Position numbers and translations under genes: made by a program. Shown in pieces: positions 39,068 through 47,645 of a DNA stretch of 64,000 nt. Every line of letters starts with the position of its first letter. The first letter of the stretch is position 1. The stretch covers positions 2,232,001 through 2,296,000 of the forward strand of contig CP073744.1 in NCBI GenBank assembly GCA_024397955.1, given 5' to 3'. This stretch comes from a bacterium SCSIO 12696. GTDB lineage: Bacteria; Pseudomonadota; Gammaproteobacteria; Pseudomonadales; Porticoccaceae. The notes beneath the pieces are model-generated. The model did not search any database. It saw only the letters and a list, made by a program, of their open reading frames with translations, and was not told the origin of the DNA.

Positions 39068-41143
39068 ATGAAAGTTTTTCAAAAGGTAATTCGACGATGT
39101 TTGGCAGCGGCTGCCGGTGTGGTGCTGTGCAGCCAAGCTGCGGTGGCTGCGGGCTTGATGATCCCCAAATCCAGCAGCCTGCCATCCCTGGAAATCAAAC
39201 AGCATCACGTCAATGTGGTGATTGAAGATGGCTACGCCATCACCTCGGTGGAACAGGTGTTCTACAACCCTAACAGCGCAGAGCTGGAAGCCATTTACTC
39301 GTTCCCGGTGCCGGAAAAAGCCTCAGTAGGGGAATTTACCTACTGGATTGATGGAACACCGGTTACCGGTGAAGTGCTGGAGAAAAAGCAGGCCCGTGAA
39401 CTCTACGAGCGGGAAAAATCCCAGGGCCGCGAAACCGCCATCACCGAGCAGGACGAATACCGCACCTTCGACAGTTCGGTGTACCCGGTACGTGGCAATC
39501 AGGAAGTAAAAATTCGCCTGGTCTACATTCAGCCCGTTCATGTGGATCACAGTATTGGCCGCTATGTATACCCGCTGGAAGAGGGTGGCGTGGATGAACA
39601 ACAACTGGCGTTCTGGAACTACAACGACGAAGTCAGCGAAGCTTTTAGTTTCAACCTCAAGCTGCGCTCTTCTTACCCCATCGACACTCTGCGCCTGCCC
39701 AAACACCCGCAAGCGGTGGCTACCAACAGTTCGCCCCAGGAGTGGCAAGTGACGCTGGCCAATAGCAGTGCCAGTGCTGCCGCTAACACATTAGTGGATG
39801 AGGAGGGCACATCACCCGTTGTCCCTCAAACTGCGCCCCAAGTCATCCAGCGGCTGGATACGGATATCGTGGTCTACTGGCGTCACCAGCAAGGCCTGCC
39901 CGGCAGTATCGATATGGTGGCTCACAAACCGGACGCCAGCGGCCGCGGCACCTTTATGATGACGGTCACGCCGGGTGATGACCTGGCCCGCATCGAACAG
40001 GGTCGGGACTGGGTGTTTGTGCTGGATTTGTCTGGCTCCATGCAAGGTAAATACAGCAGCTTGGTGGAAGGGGTGAATAAGGGCCTCAAGCAACTGAACC
40101 CCAACGACCGTTTTAAAATCGTATTGTTTAACAATAGCGCTCGTGAATTAACACCGGGCTATGTGATGGCAACGCCGGAGGAAGTTAGCCACTACACCCA
40201 ACAGCTGGCAAACACCCCCGCCAGCGGTGGTACTAACCTCTACGCCGGACTGCAAAAGGGCATGCGTGGTTTGGACGCCGACCGCCCCAGCGCCCTTGTT
40301 CTGGTGACCGATGGCGTGGCCAATGTGGGCGTCACCGAGAAAAAACGTTTTCTCAAGTTGCTGGAACAACACGATGTTCGCCTGTTTACCTTTGTGATGG
40401 GCAACAGCGCCAATCGCCCCTTGCTGGATGGTATGACCAAAGTCTCCAACGGCTTTGCCATGAGTGTGTCCAACAGCGACGACATTGTCGGCCAGTTGAT
40501 GTTGGCCACTGAAAAACTCACCCACCAAGCGTTTCACGACATCGATGTGCGTATTAAAGGCGTCAAGGTGGAGGATATGGAACCCACTCGCATCGGCTCC
40601 CTGTATCGCGGCCAGCAGTTGATTGTGTTTGGCCACTATCGCGGTGACGGTGTTGCCGACGTAACTATCTCCGGCAAAGTATCCGGCCAGCCCAAAAGCT
40701 ATCAAACCCGGATTGCTTTCCCTGAAACTGCCGATCTGAAACCAGAGATTGAACGCCTGTGGGCTTATGCCGCTATTGAGGGCCTGCAAGACCACATCGA
40801 TTATTTGGGAGAGGATAGCGACAGCAAACAAGCCATTGTGGATATCGCCCGAGAGTACGGTTTGGTGACCAACTATACATCCATGGTGGTGGTGCGCGAT
40901 GAAGTGTTTCAAGAGCAAGGTATCGAGCGTCGCAACCAGCAGCGGGTGCAGCAGGAGCACAACGCCCGGAAACAACGGGAAGCGGCTCCGGTACGTCACA
41001 ACCGCGCGGACTCACAGCAACCGGCGTTTCAACAACCCCGGGCAACCCCTCGCAAAGGCGGTGGTGGCGGTTCGTTTGGAGTGTGGATGTTGGTGTTGTT
41101 GCCGCTGCTGCTATTCGGAAGAAGGAGATTGGTTCAATCTTAG
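39068..41143 (+). CDS. VIT/VWA-domain surface protein with GlyGly-CTERM-like sorting signal
   Basis: The 691-residue protein has a signal peptide (1-28), a VIT domain (about 40-165: VEQVFYNPNSAELEAIYSFPVP; KKQARELYEREKSQGRET in parts) and a VWA domain (about 315-490) with the MIDAS motif DLSGSMQG and the later T and D positions (SGGTNLYAGL; VTDGVANVG). A Gln/Arg-rich linker and a C-terminal tail follow (KGGGGGSFGVW, a hydrophobic run, then GRRR). This tail matches the GlyGly-CTERM pattern processed by rhombosortase. Similar VIT/VWA proteins in marine proteobacteria usually pair with a sortase, but none is adjacent here. Likely surface-exposed and involved in adhesion or protein binding. Confidence 0.85.
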   Translation: MKVFQKVIRRCLAAAAGVVLCSQAAVAAGLMIPKSSSLPSLEIKQHHVNVVIEDGYAITSVEQVFYNPNSAELEAIYSFPVPEKASVGEFTYWIDGTPVTGEVLEKKQARELYEREKSQGRETAITEQDEYRTFDSSVYPVRGNQEVKIRLVYIQPVHVDHSIGRYVYPLEEGGVDEQQLAFWNYNDEVSEAFSFNLKLRSSYPIDTLRLPKHPQAVATNSSPQEWQVTLANSSASAAANTLVDEEGTSPVVPQTAPQVIQRLDTDIVVYWRHQQGLPGSIDMVAHKPDASGRGTFMMTVTPGDDLARIEQGRDWVFVLDLSGSMQGKYSSLVEGVNKGLKQLNPNDRFKIVLFNNSARELTPGYVMATPEEVSHYTQQLANTPASGGTNLYAGLQKGMRGLDADRPSALVLVTDGVANVGVTEKKRFLKLLEQHDVRLFTFVMGNSANRPLLDGMTKVSNGFAMSVSNSDDIVGQLMLATEKLTHQAFHDIDVRIKGVKVEDMEPTRIGSLYRGQQLIVFGHYRGDGVADVTISGKVSGQPKSYQTRIAFPETADLKPEIERLWAYAAIEGLQDHIDYLGEDSDSKQAIVDIAREYGLVTNYTSMVVVRDEVFQEQGIERRNQQRVQQEHNARKQREAAPVRHNRADSQQPAFQQPRATPRKGGGGGSFGVWMLVLLPLLLFGRRRLVQS

Positions 41144-41162
41144 GCGGCTGTAGCAGGCTTGT

Positions 41163-41188
41163 GTCACCCCCGCGAAGGCGGGGATCCA
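41163..41188. repeat. Short palindromic repeat of the CCCCGCGAAGGCGGGGATCC type
   Basis: CCCCGC (41168-41173) and GCGGGG (41178-41183) form a tight hairpin with a GAAG loop, flanked by GTCA and ATCCA. I recognise this as a short repeat found between genes in many proteobacteria. It lies between two convergent genes and may help terminate transcription, though it lacks a T-run. Confidence 0.65.
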
Positions 41189-41209
41189 TTGTTTGATATT
41201 GTCTGGTGA

Positions 41210-41971
41210 TTACCGCCGATACTGCTCAAACAACGCAAAATGCCACTGCCTCACCGCAATCACTGCGGTGGTGCCGTGGCGCTCATTCAGGGGCAGGGCC
41301 AAATCGGCTTTGCCCAATTCGTTGAACTCACTGGCCAATTTGCGCATCCGTTTTTGAAACTGTTCGCTGGAGGCTGCCGACAAGGTGCCGTTGAGTACAA
41401 TAAACTGCTCACCATCGCTGGCGAAATTCGAGTTAAAAAACTCCCGCTCTACCGAATTCTGGAAAAACTGCTGGATCGGGCCATTGGTTTGCCAGCGGAA
41501 GTTGGGGGCCACCCGCAGCTTGATGCGGTTGCCGGGCAGCAGCTCAATCACGCCCAGGCGGTCCAGTGCCGCCAGCTTACTTATACACTGTGGCTCCGTG
41601 ATGTTGTAATAACTGATGATCTCGGCGAATTGCCACTGGTTGAGTACGCAGCTGGCCACCAGCAGCATAATGGGGTCTGCCACAAGCTCTTGTTCCTGTT
41701 CCATGGTGAGCTGACTCAGGGTGGGTTGCTGGGCTTCTGCCGCCACGCTGAGGCTGGTGATGGTGGTTCCCAGCCAGCTGCACAGGCGGTCGAGCCGCTT
41801 CAGGGACAGATCCCCGGAGGTGAAAATACGCTTTACGCTGGATTCGGAAAGGTCCAATAATTGCGCCACGTCGCGGTAAGTTTTGCCCTGCTGTTTGAGC
41901 GCTTTTTTGAGGGCGTTGATCAGGGCCATGATTTCTGAGTAAGGGCTTTCCGGCCGTGAATTCTCGTGCAT
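41210..41971 (-). CDS. XRE-type regulator with C-terminal ligand/dimerisation region
   Basis: The 253-residue protein has an N-terminal helix-turn-helix (LKKALKQQGKTYRDVAQLLD; LSESSVKRIFTSGDLSLKRL, about 20-75) and a longer C-terminal region with a possible winged-helix segment (LVASCVLNQWQFAEIISYY) and no named domain. The ATG at 41971 follows AGGTG; a GTG at 41980 is in frame. It is divergent from lplT-aas. A perfect 8-bp-arm palindrome just upstream of its start is the likely binding site, suggesting control of itself and lplT-aas. Confidence 0.8.
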   Translation of the reverse strand: MHENSRPESPYSEIMALINALKKALKQQGKTYRDVAQLLDLSESSVKRIFTSGDLSLKRLDRLCSWLGTTITSLSVAAEAQQPTLSQLTMEQEQELVADPIMLLVASCVLNQWQFAEIISYYNITEPQCISKLAALDRLGVIELLPGNRIKLRVAPNFRWQTNGPIQQFFQNSVEREFFNSNFASDGEQFIVLNGTLSAASSEQFQKRMRKLASEFNELGKADLALPLNERHGTTAVIAVRQWHFALFEQYRR

Positions 41972-41985
41972 ATCTGGCACCTGTT

Positions 41986-42012
41986 GAAAAGTATTAATAT
42001 ATAGTACTTTTC
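41986..42012. promoter_or_regulatory. Candidate operator between the XRE regulator and lplT-aas
   Basis: GAAAAGTA (41986-41993) and TACTTTTC (42005-42012) are perfectly inverted around an 11-bp AT-rich spacer. It begins 15 bp before the regulator's start codon and about 95 bp before the lplT-aas ATG. Confidence 0.6.
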
Positions 42013-42107
42013 GTTTGTATTTGAAGACTTTTTAGAAAAAAGTTGTTTTTGGGGGTGCTGTGGCTACATTGGCTCACAGCAAAACAACCATAACTAAGGA
42101 TTGATGC

Positions 42108-45100
42108 ATGACAGCGCTACACCGGATAACCGGCTTTCTGCCCTACATGGTGGTGGTATTTCTCAACGCCTTTGTGGACTTGGGCCATAAGATTATGGTG
42201 CAGAACACCGTATTCAAAATGTACGACGGTTCGGAGCAGGTGGTGCTGACCGCCATCGTCAATTCCTTGATTCTATTGCCCTATATCTTGCTAATGACCC
42301 CTGCGGGCTTTCTCTCCGATAAGTTTGCCAAAACCCGTGTGCTGCAATTGTCAGCGGCAGCGGCTATCGGGATTACCTTATTGATCACTTTGTGCTATTA
42401 CATGGGCTGGTTCTGGCCGGCGTTTGGGTTGACGTTCCTGCTGGCGGTACAGAGTGCGTTTTACTCCCCTGCCAAGTTCGGCTACATCAAGGAGCTGGTG
42501 GGTAAGGAGCAGCTGGGGCGTGGTAATGGGGCTATTCAGGCCATTTCCATTATCGGCATCCTCGGTGGCACCATTTTCTTTTCGGTGTTGTTTGACGGTC
42601 GTCTGGATGGCCAGGGCTTTTCCTCGGAAGGGGATATCCTGCGTTTGATCGCGCCGTTGGGTTGGGCGTTGGTGGCACTGTCCATTGTCGAGTACCTTTT
42701 GTGCCTGCGCTTGCCCACGGTGGAGCGGGGCAAGCGGGATATGGTGTTCCAGTGGGCGGATTATCGCCGTGGCAAAATGCTTAAAAGCACCGTGCACACC
42801 ATCACTCACCGCCGCGTTATCTGGCGTTCCATTGTTGGCCTGGCCATTTTCTGGTGCATTGGCCAAGTGCTGGTGGCCGCTTTCCCTGCCTTCGCCAAAG
42901 AGCAAATGGGGGTGACCAAAACCGCACTGATTCAGGGCGCAGTGGCCTGCTCCGGCATTGGCATTATGTTGGGTTCTCTGATTGCCGGGCGCGCTTCCCG
43001 CTCATACATCGAAACCGGTACCTTGCCAGTGGGTGCCCTGATTATGGCCATTACCCTGCTGCGCATTCCGGGGCTAGAAAGTATTACCGGTGCCATGATC
43101 AACTTTGTGATTCTGGGTATTGGCGGCGGTTTCGTAGTGGTGCCATTGAATTCTCTGGTGCAGTTCCACGCCGACAAACACGAGCTGGGCCGTATTCTGG
43201 CAGGCAACAACTGGGTGCAGAACATCGGTATGTTGGCGGTTTTGATCATTACCGCCCTGGTGTCTGCCGCCGGTGCCGGTACCGAAACCCTGTTCTACTT
43301 TGTGGCTTTGGTGGCCTGCGGCGGTGTGGTGTGGACTCTGTGCAAGCTGCCACAGGCGTTTGCCCGCTACGTGGCGGCGTTGATTATCGGTCGCCGTTAC
43401 AAACTGCGTGTGCAAGGGCTTACTAACCTGCCGGGCCGCGGTGGTGTTCTGCTGCTGGGCAATCACATCAGCTGGATCGACTGGGCCATTGTACAGATTG
43501 CCTCACCACGCCCGGTGCGCTTTGTAATGTACAAAGACTTTTACCAGCGCTGGTATCTGAAGTGGTTTCTGGATTTGATGGGTGCCATTCCCATTGGTGG
43601 CAGCAGTACCAAAGCTGCCATGAAACGTATTACCGAATTGTTGAATCAGGGCGAAGTGGTGTGCCTGTTTCCGGAAGGGGTGATCAGTCGCACCGGCAAT
43701 TTGGCGGAGTTTCAGCGGGGCTTTGAAACCGCTGCTGCGGATACCAACTCGGTGATTGTACCGTTCTACTTGCGCGGCCTGTGGGGCAGTCGCTTCTCTC
43801 GGTCCAGTGACCGCTTGGCGGCCATGACCGGGCGCGGCCTGCTGCGGGATATCATGGTGGCCTTTGGCAAACCGCTGCCCAGCGACACCACTGCCGAAGC
43901 GCTGAAGCGCAAAGTATTCGACCTTTCCATCCACTCATGGGACAGCTACACCAAGTCCCTGTGTTCGCTGCCCAACAGTTGGATTGACACCGTAAAACGC
44001 AACGGTTCGGAAATGTGTGCGGCGGATTCCACCGGTGCCAGCCTGTCGAACTACCGGATGTTGGCGGCGGCCATTGCCTTTTCCCGGCGCATCAAACGCC
44101 AGGCCAAAGAGCAAAATGTGGGCTTTTTGCTGCCCTCCACCAGTGGCACCGCCATTGCCAATATGGCCGCGTTGTTGTTGGGCAAAACCCTGGTGAATAT
44201 CAATTTCACCGCTCCGGTGCAGGCGCAAAAGGCCGCCTTGCAAAAAGCCGGGGTGAACACGGTTTACAGCTCCAGGAAGTTCGTCGCCAAGTTGCGCAGC
44301 AAGGGGGTTGATCTCGACCCACTGCTGGCGGATGTGCAGGTGCATTACCTGGAGGATATGAAAGAGGGCATTGGAAAACAGGAGTTTGTGGGTTGGTTGT
44401 TATTGGTGGTGCTGTTACCCGGACGTCTGCTTAAACGCTTGTTCTGCGCCCGCCGCGACGTGGACGATCCGGCCGCGATTTTGTTTTCCAGTGGCAGTGA
44501 AGGCACACCGAAAGGGGTGGTGCTGAGCCACCGCAATATTCTCACCAACGTCAAGCAAATGACCGAGGTGCTGAATGTGGAAGATGGCGACGTGATTATG
44601 GGCACCTTGCCGCCGTTTCACGCTTTTGGCTTGTCGGTGACTCAATTCCTGCCGCTGATTGAAGGCCTGCCGGTGGTGTTCCACCCGGACCCTACCGATG
44701 CGGTCAATATCGGCAAGGCCATCGCCCGCTACCGCGCCACCATTTTCTGTGGCACCGCCACCTTCCTGCGCCTGTACACCTGCAATAACCGGGTGAAACC
44801 GCTGATGCTGGAATCACTGCGCCTGGTGGTGGCTGGTGCTGAGAAGCTGAGCCCGGATGTACGCGAGGCCTTTAAGCTGAAATTCAACAAGGAAATCTAC
44901 GAAGGCTACGGCGCTACCGAAACCTCGCCGGTGGCCAGCGTTAATGTGCCGGATCGCCTCGACCCCAACGACTTCCGGGTGCAACTGGGCAGCAAAGCGG
45001 GCACGGTGGGTATGCCATTGCCAGGTACCAGTTTTCGAGTGGTGGACCCGCAAACCCTGGAAATACTGCCTGCTGGTGAACAGGGGCTGGTATTGGTCGG

Positions 45101-45569
45101 CGGTGGCCAGGTGATGCTGGGTTACTTGGACGAACCGGAAAAAACCGCAGAAGCCCTTGCCGAAATTGACGGTATTCGCTGGTACAAAACCGGTGACAAA
45201 GGTCATATCGACAGCGACGGATTCCTCACTATCGTCGACCGTTACTCCCGCTTTGCCAAACTAGGGGGCGAAATGGTCAGCCTGGGTGCGGTGGAACAAG
45301 CCGTGCGCGAGGCACTGAGGCAGCCAGAACTGGAGTTGGTGGCGGTAAATCTGCCGGACGCCAAAAAAGGTGAGAGAGTGGTACTGCTGATCGCCGGAGA
45401 ATATCAGGCCAGCAATGTGCGCCAGAGCCTTCTGGATGCAGGTATCAATTCACTGATGATGCCCGCGAAGATTTACCCGGTCGCAGAGGTTCCGAAACTG
45501 GGTTCCGGGAAAACCGATTTTGCCGCCGCCAAGGCGTTGGCTGTGGCATTGGAGGCGGACAGTGAATAG
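42108..45569 (+). CDS. Fused lysophospholipid transporter / acyltransferase / acyl-ACP synthetase (LplT-Aas)
   Basis: The 1153-residue protein has three parts. Residues about 1-410 form an MFS transporter like LplT (12 helices; start FLPYMVVVFLNAFVDLGHK). Residues about 425-640 are a PlsC-type acyltransferase with HX4D (NHISWID, His453 and Asp458) and FPEGVISRTG. Residues about 650-1150 are an AMP-binding ligase with SSGSEGTPKGVVLSH (about 794-808), YGATETSP and KTGDKGHIDSDGFL. E. coli has the transporter and enzyme as separate genes (lplT, aas). It flips lysophospholipids inward and re-acylates them. The downstream gene overlaps its end. Confidence 0.93.
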   Translation: MTALHRITGFLPYMVVVFLNAFVDLGHKIMVQNTVFKMYDGSEQVVLTAIVNSLILLPYILLMTPAGFLSDKFAKTRVLQLSAAAAIGITLLITLCYYMGWFWPAFGLTFLLAVQSAFYSPAKFGYIKELVGKEQLGRGNGAIQAISIIGILGGTIFFSVLFDGRLDGQGFSSEGDILRLIAPLGWALVALSIVEYLLCLRLPTVERGKRDMVFQWADYRRGKMLKSTVHTITHRRVIWRSIVGLAIFWCIGQVLVAAFPAFAKEQMGVTKTALIQGAVACSGIGIMLGSLIAGRASRSYIETGTLPVGALIMAITLLRIPGLESITGAMINFVILGIGGGFVVVPLNSLVQFHADKHELGRILAGNNWVQNIGMLAVLIITALVSAAGAGTETLFYFVALVACGGVVWTLCKLPQAFARYVAALIIGRRYKLRVQGLTNLPGRGGVLLLGNHISWIDWAIVQIASPRPVRFVMYKDFYQRWYLKWFLDLMGAIPIGGSSTKAAMKRITELLNQGEVVCLFPEGVISRTGNLAEFQRGFETAAADTNSVIVPFYLRGLWGSRFSRSSDRLAAMTGRGLLRDIMVAFGKPLPSDTTAEALKRKVFDLSIHSWDSYTKSLCSLPNSWIDTVKRNGSEMCAADSTGASLSNYRMLAAAIAFSRRIKRQAKEQNVGFLLPSTSGTAIANMAALLLGKTLVNINFTAPVQAQKAALQKAGVNTVYSSRKFVAKLRSKGVDLDPLLADVQVHYLEDMKEGIGKQEFVGWLLLVVLLPGRLLKRLFCARRDVDDPAAILFSSGSEGTPKGVVLSHRNILTNVKQMTEVLNVEDGDVIMGTLPPFHAFGLSVTQFLPLIEGLPVVFHPDPTDAVNIGKAIARYRATIFCGTATFLRLYTCNNRVKPLMLESLRLVVAGAEKLSPDVREAFKLKFNKEIYEGYGATETSPVASVNVPDRLDPNDFRVQLGSKAGTVGMPLPGTSFRVVDPQTLEILPAGEQGLVLVGGGQVMLGYLDEPEKTAEALAEIDGIRWYKTGDKGHIDSDGFLTIVDRYSRFAKLGGEMVSLGAVEQAVREALRQPELELVAVNLPDAKKGERVVLLIAGEYQASNVRQSLLDAGINSLMMPAKIYPVAEVPKLGSGKTDFAAAKALAVALEADSE

Positions 45570-46224
45570 TACCGAGCTGCGCAAACTTTCCCTGAAGTGC
45601 TTTATCGGCTTTCTTGCGCTCACCGGTGTGCTGGCGGTGGCCATGGTGCTGGTGGGGCGTTTCGGTGAATTGGAATTGAAGATACTGCTTTCTACTTTGG
45701 TGGTATCTGCAGCCAACGTGTGTGCACTGTCTTGCGCCGCTGCCATGGAGCGCCACGGTTATCGCGTTACCGGGTTGTCGGGGGTTGGCTGTGCAGTGGT
45801 GGCGGGATTGATGAGCCTGTTGGGCATCTGGGTGGAAGTGGATAGCAAAGTATTCTGGCAGACCACCGTCACGGCCATTATCTGCGCTGCCACGATGGCC
45901 CATTTGTTTTTGTTATTGCTGCCTACCTTGCAGCCCCGGCATCGCTGGTTTCAGTCACTTTCGGGTATTACCTTGATTGGGCTGGCAGGAATGCTCAATC
46001 TGTTGGTTTGGGCGGAGCTGGATTCTGAGGGGTATTTTCGTGCTCTGGCTGCCGTGGCCATCACCGCGCTTGTGCAGACACTGGTTATGCCCTTGTTGGC
46101 GCGGCTGGCGAAAGCGACACCGGCACTTCAAACAATCACTTTGGTGTCAGACCCGGAGCGGAGTGATATCTATCGCGACTCCCAAGGCCGCCTTTACCGC
46201 TTGCAGGAAGTTGTGGAGCCCTGA
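45562..46224 (+). CDS. Polytopic membrane protein of unknown function
   Basis: The 220-residue product has about six hydrophobic segments and a short cytoplasmic tail (DPERSDIYRDSQGRLYRLQE). No family recognised. The GTG at 45562 overlaps the lplT-aas stop and has GGAGG upstream, so the two are translationally coupled. The hydrolase gene starts 2 bp after it. Co-translation suggests a role in membrane-lipid maintenance, by inference only. Confidence 0.65.
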   Translation: MNSTELRKLSLKCFIGFLALTGVLAVAMVLVGRFGELELKILLSTLVVSAANVCALSCAAAMERHGYRVTGLSGVGCAVVAGLMSLLGIWVEVDSKVFWQTTVTAIICAATMAHLFLLLLPTLQPRHRWFQSLSGITLIGLAGMLNLLVWAELDSEGYFRALAAVAITALVQTLVMPLLARLAKATPALQTITLVSDPERSDIYRDSQGRLYRLQEVVEP

Positions 46225-46226
46225 TT

Positions 46227-46883
46227 GTGGCCGATAACTGCGCTATCTTGCTGCATGGCTTGGGTCGCACCCGCCGCTCCATGGTGCCGGTGCAAAAAGC
46301 GCTGACAAAAGCGGGCTATCGGGTTGTAAATATCGGTTACCCATCCCGCCACTTTTCCATTGAGGAACTTGCTACGCGGGCTATTCAAGCCGGGCTGCAA
46401 CAGTGCCCGGCCAGTGCCACGGTGCATTTTGTGACCCATTCAATGGGCGGTATTCTGGTGCGACAATATCTGCGCTATCACCCTATTGCTAACCTGGGTA
46501 GGGTAGTTATGTTGGCATCGCCTAATGGTGGCAGCGAAGTGGTGGATAAGCTGTCTGGTTTGCCAGGCTTTAAATGGGCTAATGGTGAGGCGGGTTTGCA
46601 ATTGGCCACTTCTGACAACAGTGTGCCCAACACACTGGGTGAGGTGTGTTGCGACCTGGGGGTGATTGCCGGCACTCGTTCGGTGAATCCGATTCTATCG
46701 ACCTTTTTGCCCAGCCCGAATGATGGCAAAGTGTCTGTGGCCAGCACTCGAGTTGATGGCATGACCGATCATATCCAGCTGCCTGTGACCCACACTTTTA
46801 TGATGCGCAACAAGAAAGTGATTGAGCAAGTGATTCATTATTTGGCTAACGGCGAATTCAGACGAGAGTTAGTGGATGAATAG
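46227..46883 (+). CDS. Alpha/beta-hydrolase, lipase/esterase-like
   Basis: The 218-residue product has an HGLGRTRRSM oxyanion-hole region (about 10-19) and the nucleophile elbow THSMGG (Ser about residue 73), with a candidate catalytic Asp and His (HTFMM) near the C-terminus. No signal peptide, so cytoplasmic. GTG start 2 bp after the membrane-protein gene. Possibly acts on membrane lipids, given the LplT-Aas neighbour. Its end overlaps the DCC-family gene by 8 nt. Confidence 0.85.
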   Translation: MADNCAILLHGLGRTRRSMVPVQKALTKAGYRVVNIGYPSRHFSIEELATRAIQAGLQQCPASATVHFVTHSMGGILVRQYLRYHPIANLGRVVMLASPNGGSEVVDKLSGLPGFKWANGEAGLQLATSDNSVPNTLGEVCCDLGVIAGTRSVNPILSTFLPSPNDGKVSVASTRVDGMTDHIQLPVTHTFMMRNKKVIEQVIHYLANGEFRRELVDE

Positions 46884-47244
46884 CAATGGCCATAAGGTTA
46901 CTGTCTACTACGATGGTGCTTGCCCCACCTGCGTCCGGGATCGGGATAGCTACCAAAAAATGGCGGGTAGTGCTGCTGACAATCTTCATTGGTTTGATAT
47001 CACTGGGCGAGAGCAGGAACTGCGTGAGTTGGGTATCGACCCCGACAAAGCGTTGACCGAGTTGCACATTCGTGTCGATGATCAAATCCTCAGCGAGATC
47101 GATGCCTACCGGGTGTTGATGCAAAAAGTGCCCCGGCTCCGGCCTCTGGGTTGGTTAATTGGCATACCCGGTATTCGCCAGTTGGTAAGTAGCTGTTACC
47201 ACTGGCAAGTAAATCGCAGACTGCGCAGGCAAGGGCGGTTATAA
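46876..47244 (+). CDS. DCC (DUF393) family thiol-disulfide oxidoreductase-like protein
   Basis: The 122-residue protein has the family signature YYDGACPTCVRD near its start (CxxC, Cys about 17 and 20), ITGREQELRELG, and LRPLGWLIGIPGIRQL. The family is annotated as thioredoxin-like, with no settled substrate. It overlaps the hydrolase gene by 8 nt and is followed by a YkgJ-like gene after 12 bp. Confidence 0.88.
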   Translation: MNSNGHKVTVYYDGACPTCVRDRDSYQKMAGSAADNLHWFDITGREQELRELGIDPDKALTELHIRVDDQILSEIDAYRVLMQKVPRLRPLGWLIGIPGIRQLVSSCYHWQVNRRLRRQGRL

Positions 47245-47256
47245 CAGAGCCATACT

Positions 47257-47511
47257 ATGAATTGTCGCCCTAATTGCGGTGCTTGTTGTATTGCGCCTTC
47301 TATTAATAACCCGATTCCCGGTATGCCCAATGGTAAGCCTGCTGGTGTAGTCTGTGTAAACTTGGACACGAATAACAATCGTTGTCGAATATGGGGTACG
47401 AAAGAATATCCACAGGTGTGTCGTGAATTTCTGCCGGAACCTGATATATGCGGAGAAAACCGTGATCAGGCAGTGCAGTTAATTAGTGATCTGGAGAAAA
47501 TAACAAAATAA
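47257..47511 (+). CDS. YkgJ-family cysteine-cluster protein
   Basis: The 84-residue product has Cys3, Cys7, Cys10 and Cys11 (the CxxxCxxCC pattern), and further cysteines in NRCRIWG, YPQVCREF and EPDICGE. This is the YkgJ/UPF0153 family, thought to bind metal or an iron-sulfur centre. Function unknown. Last gene of the lplT-aas run; a long inverted repeat (47524-47568) follows. Confidence 0.88.
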   Translation: MNCRPNCGACCIAPSINNPIPGMPNGKPAGVVCVNLDTNNNRCRIWGTKEYPQVCREFLPEPDICGENRDQAVQLISDLEKITK

Positions 47512-47523
47512 TTGGTTGCCAGT

Positions 47524-47568
47524 ATTAGCTCAATTTCGCTATATGGCTATCCGAATCTTTGAGCTAAT
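47524..47568. repeat. Inverted repeat downstream of the ykgJ-like gene
   Basis: ATTAGCTCAA (47524-47533) and TTGAGCTAAT (47559-47568) are perfectly inverted, 25 bp apart. There is no T-run. A second short palindrome, TTGTTG-AATA-CAACAA, follows near 47597-47612. Both lie in the gap before the 47646 gene, and could be operators or a weak transcription end. Confidence 0.4.
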
Positions 47569-47645
47569 GTCGATTAGCCTCTGACAAGTTTGCGCTTGTT
47601 GAATACAACAATTTTAGTGGTTTGGCTACATGGGAACGGGTTTCG

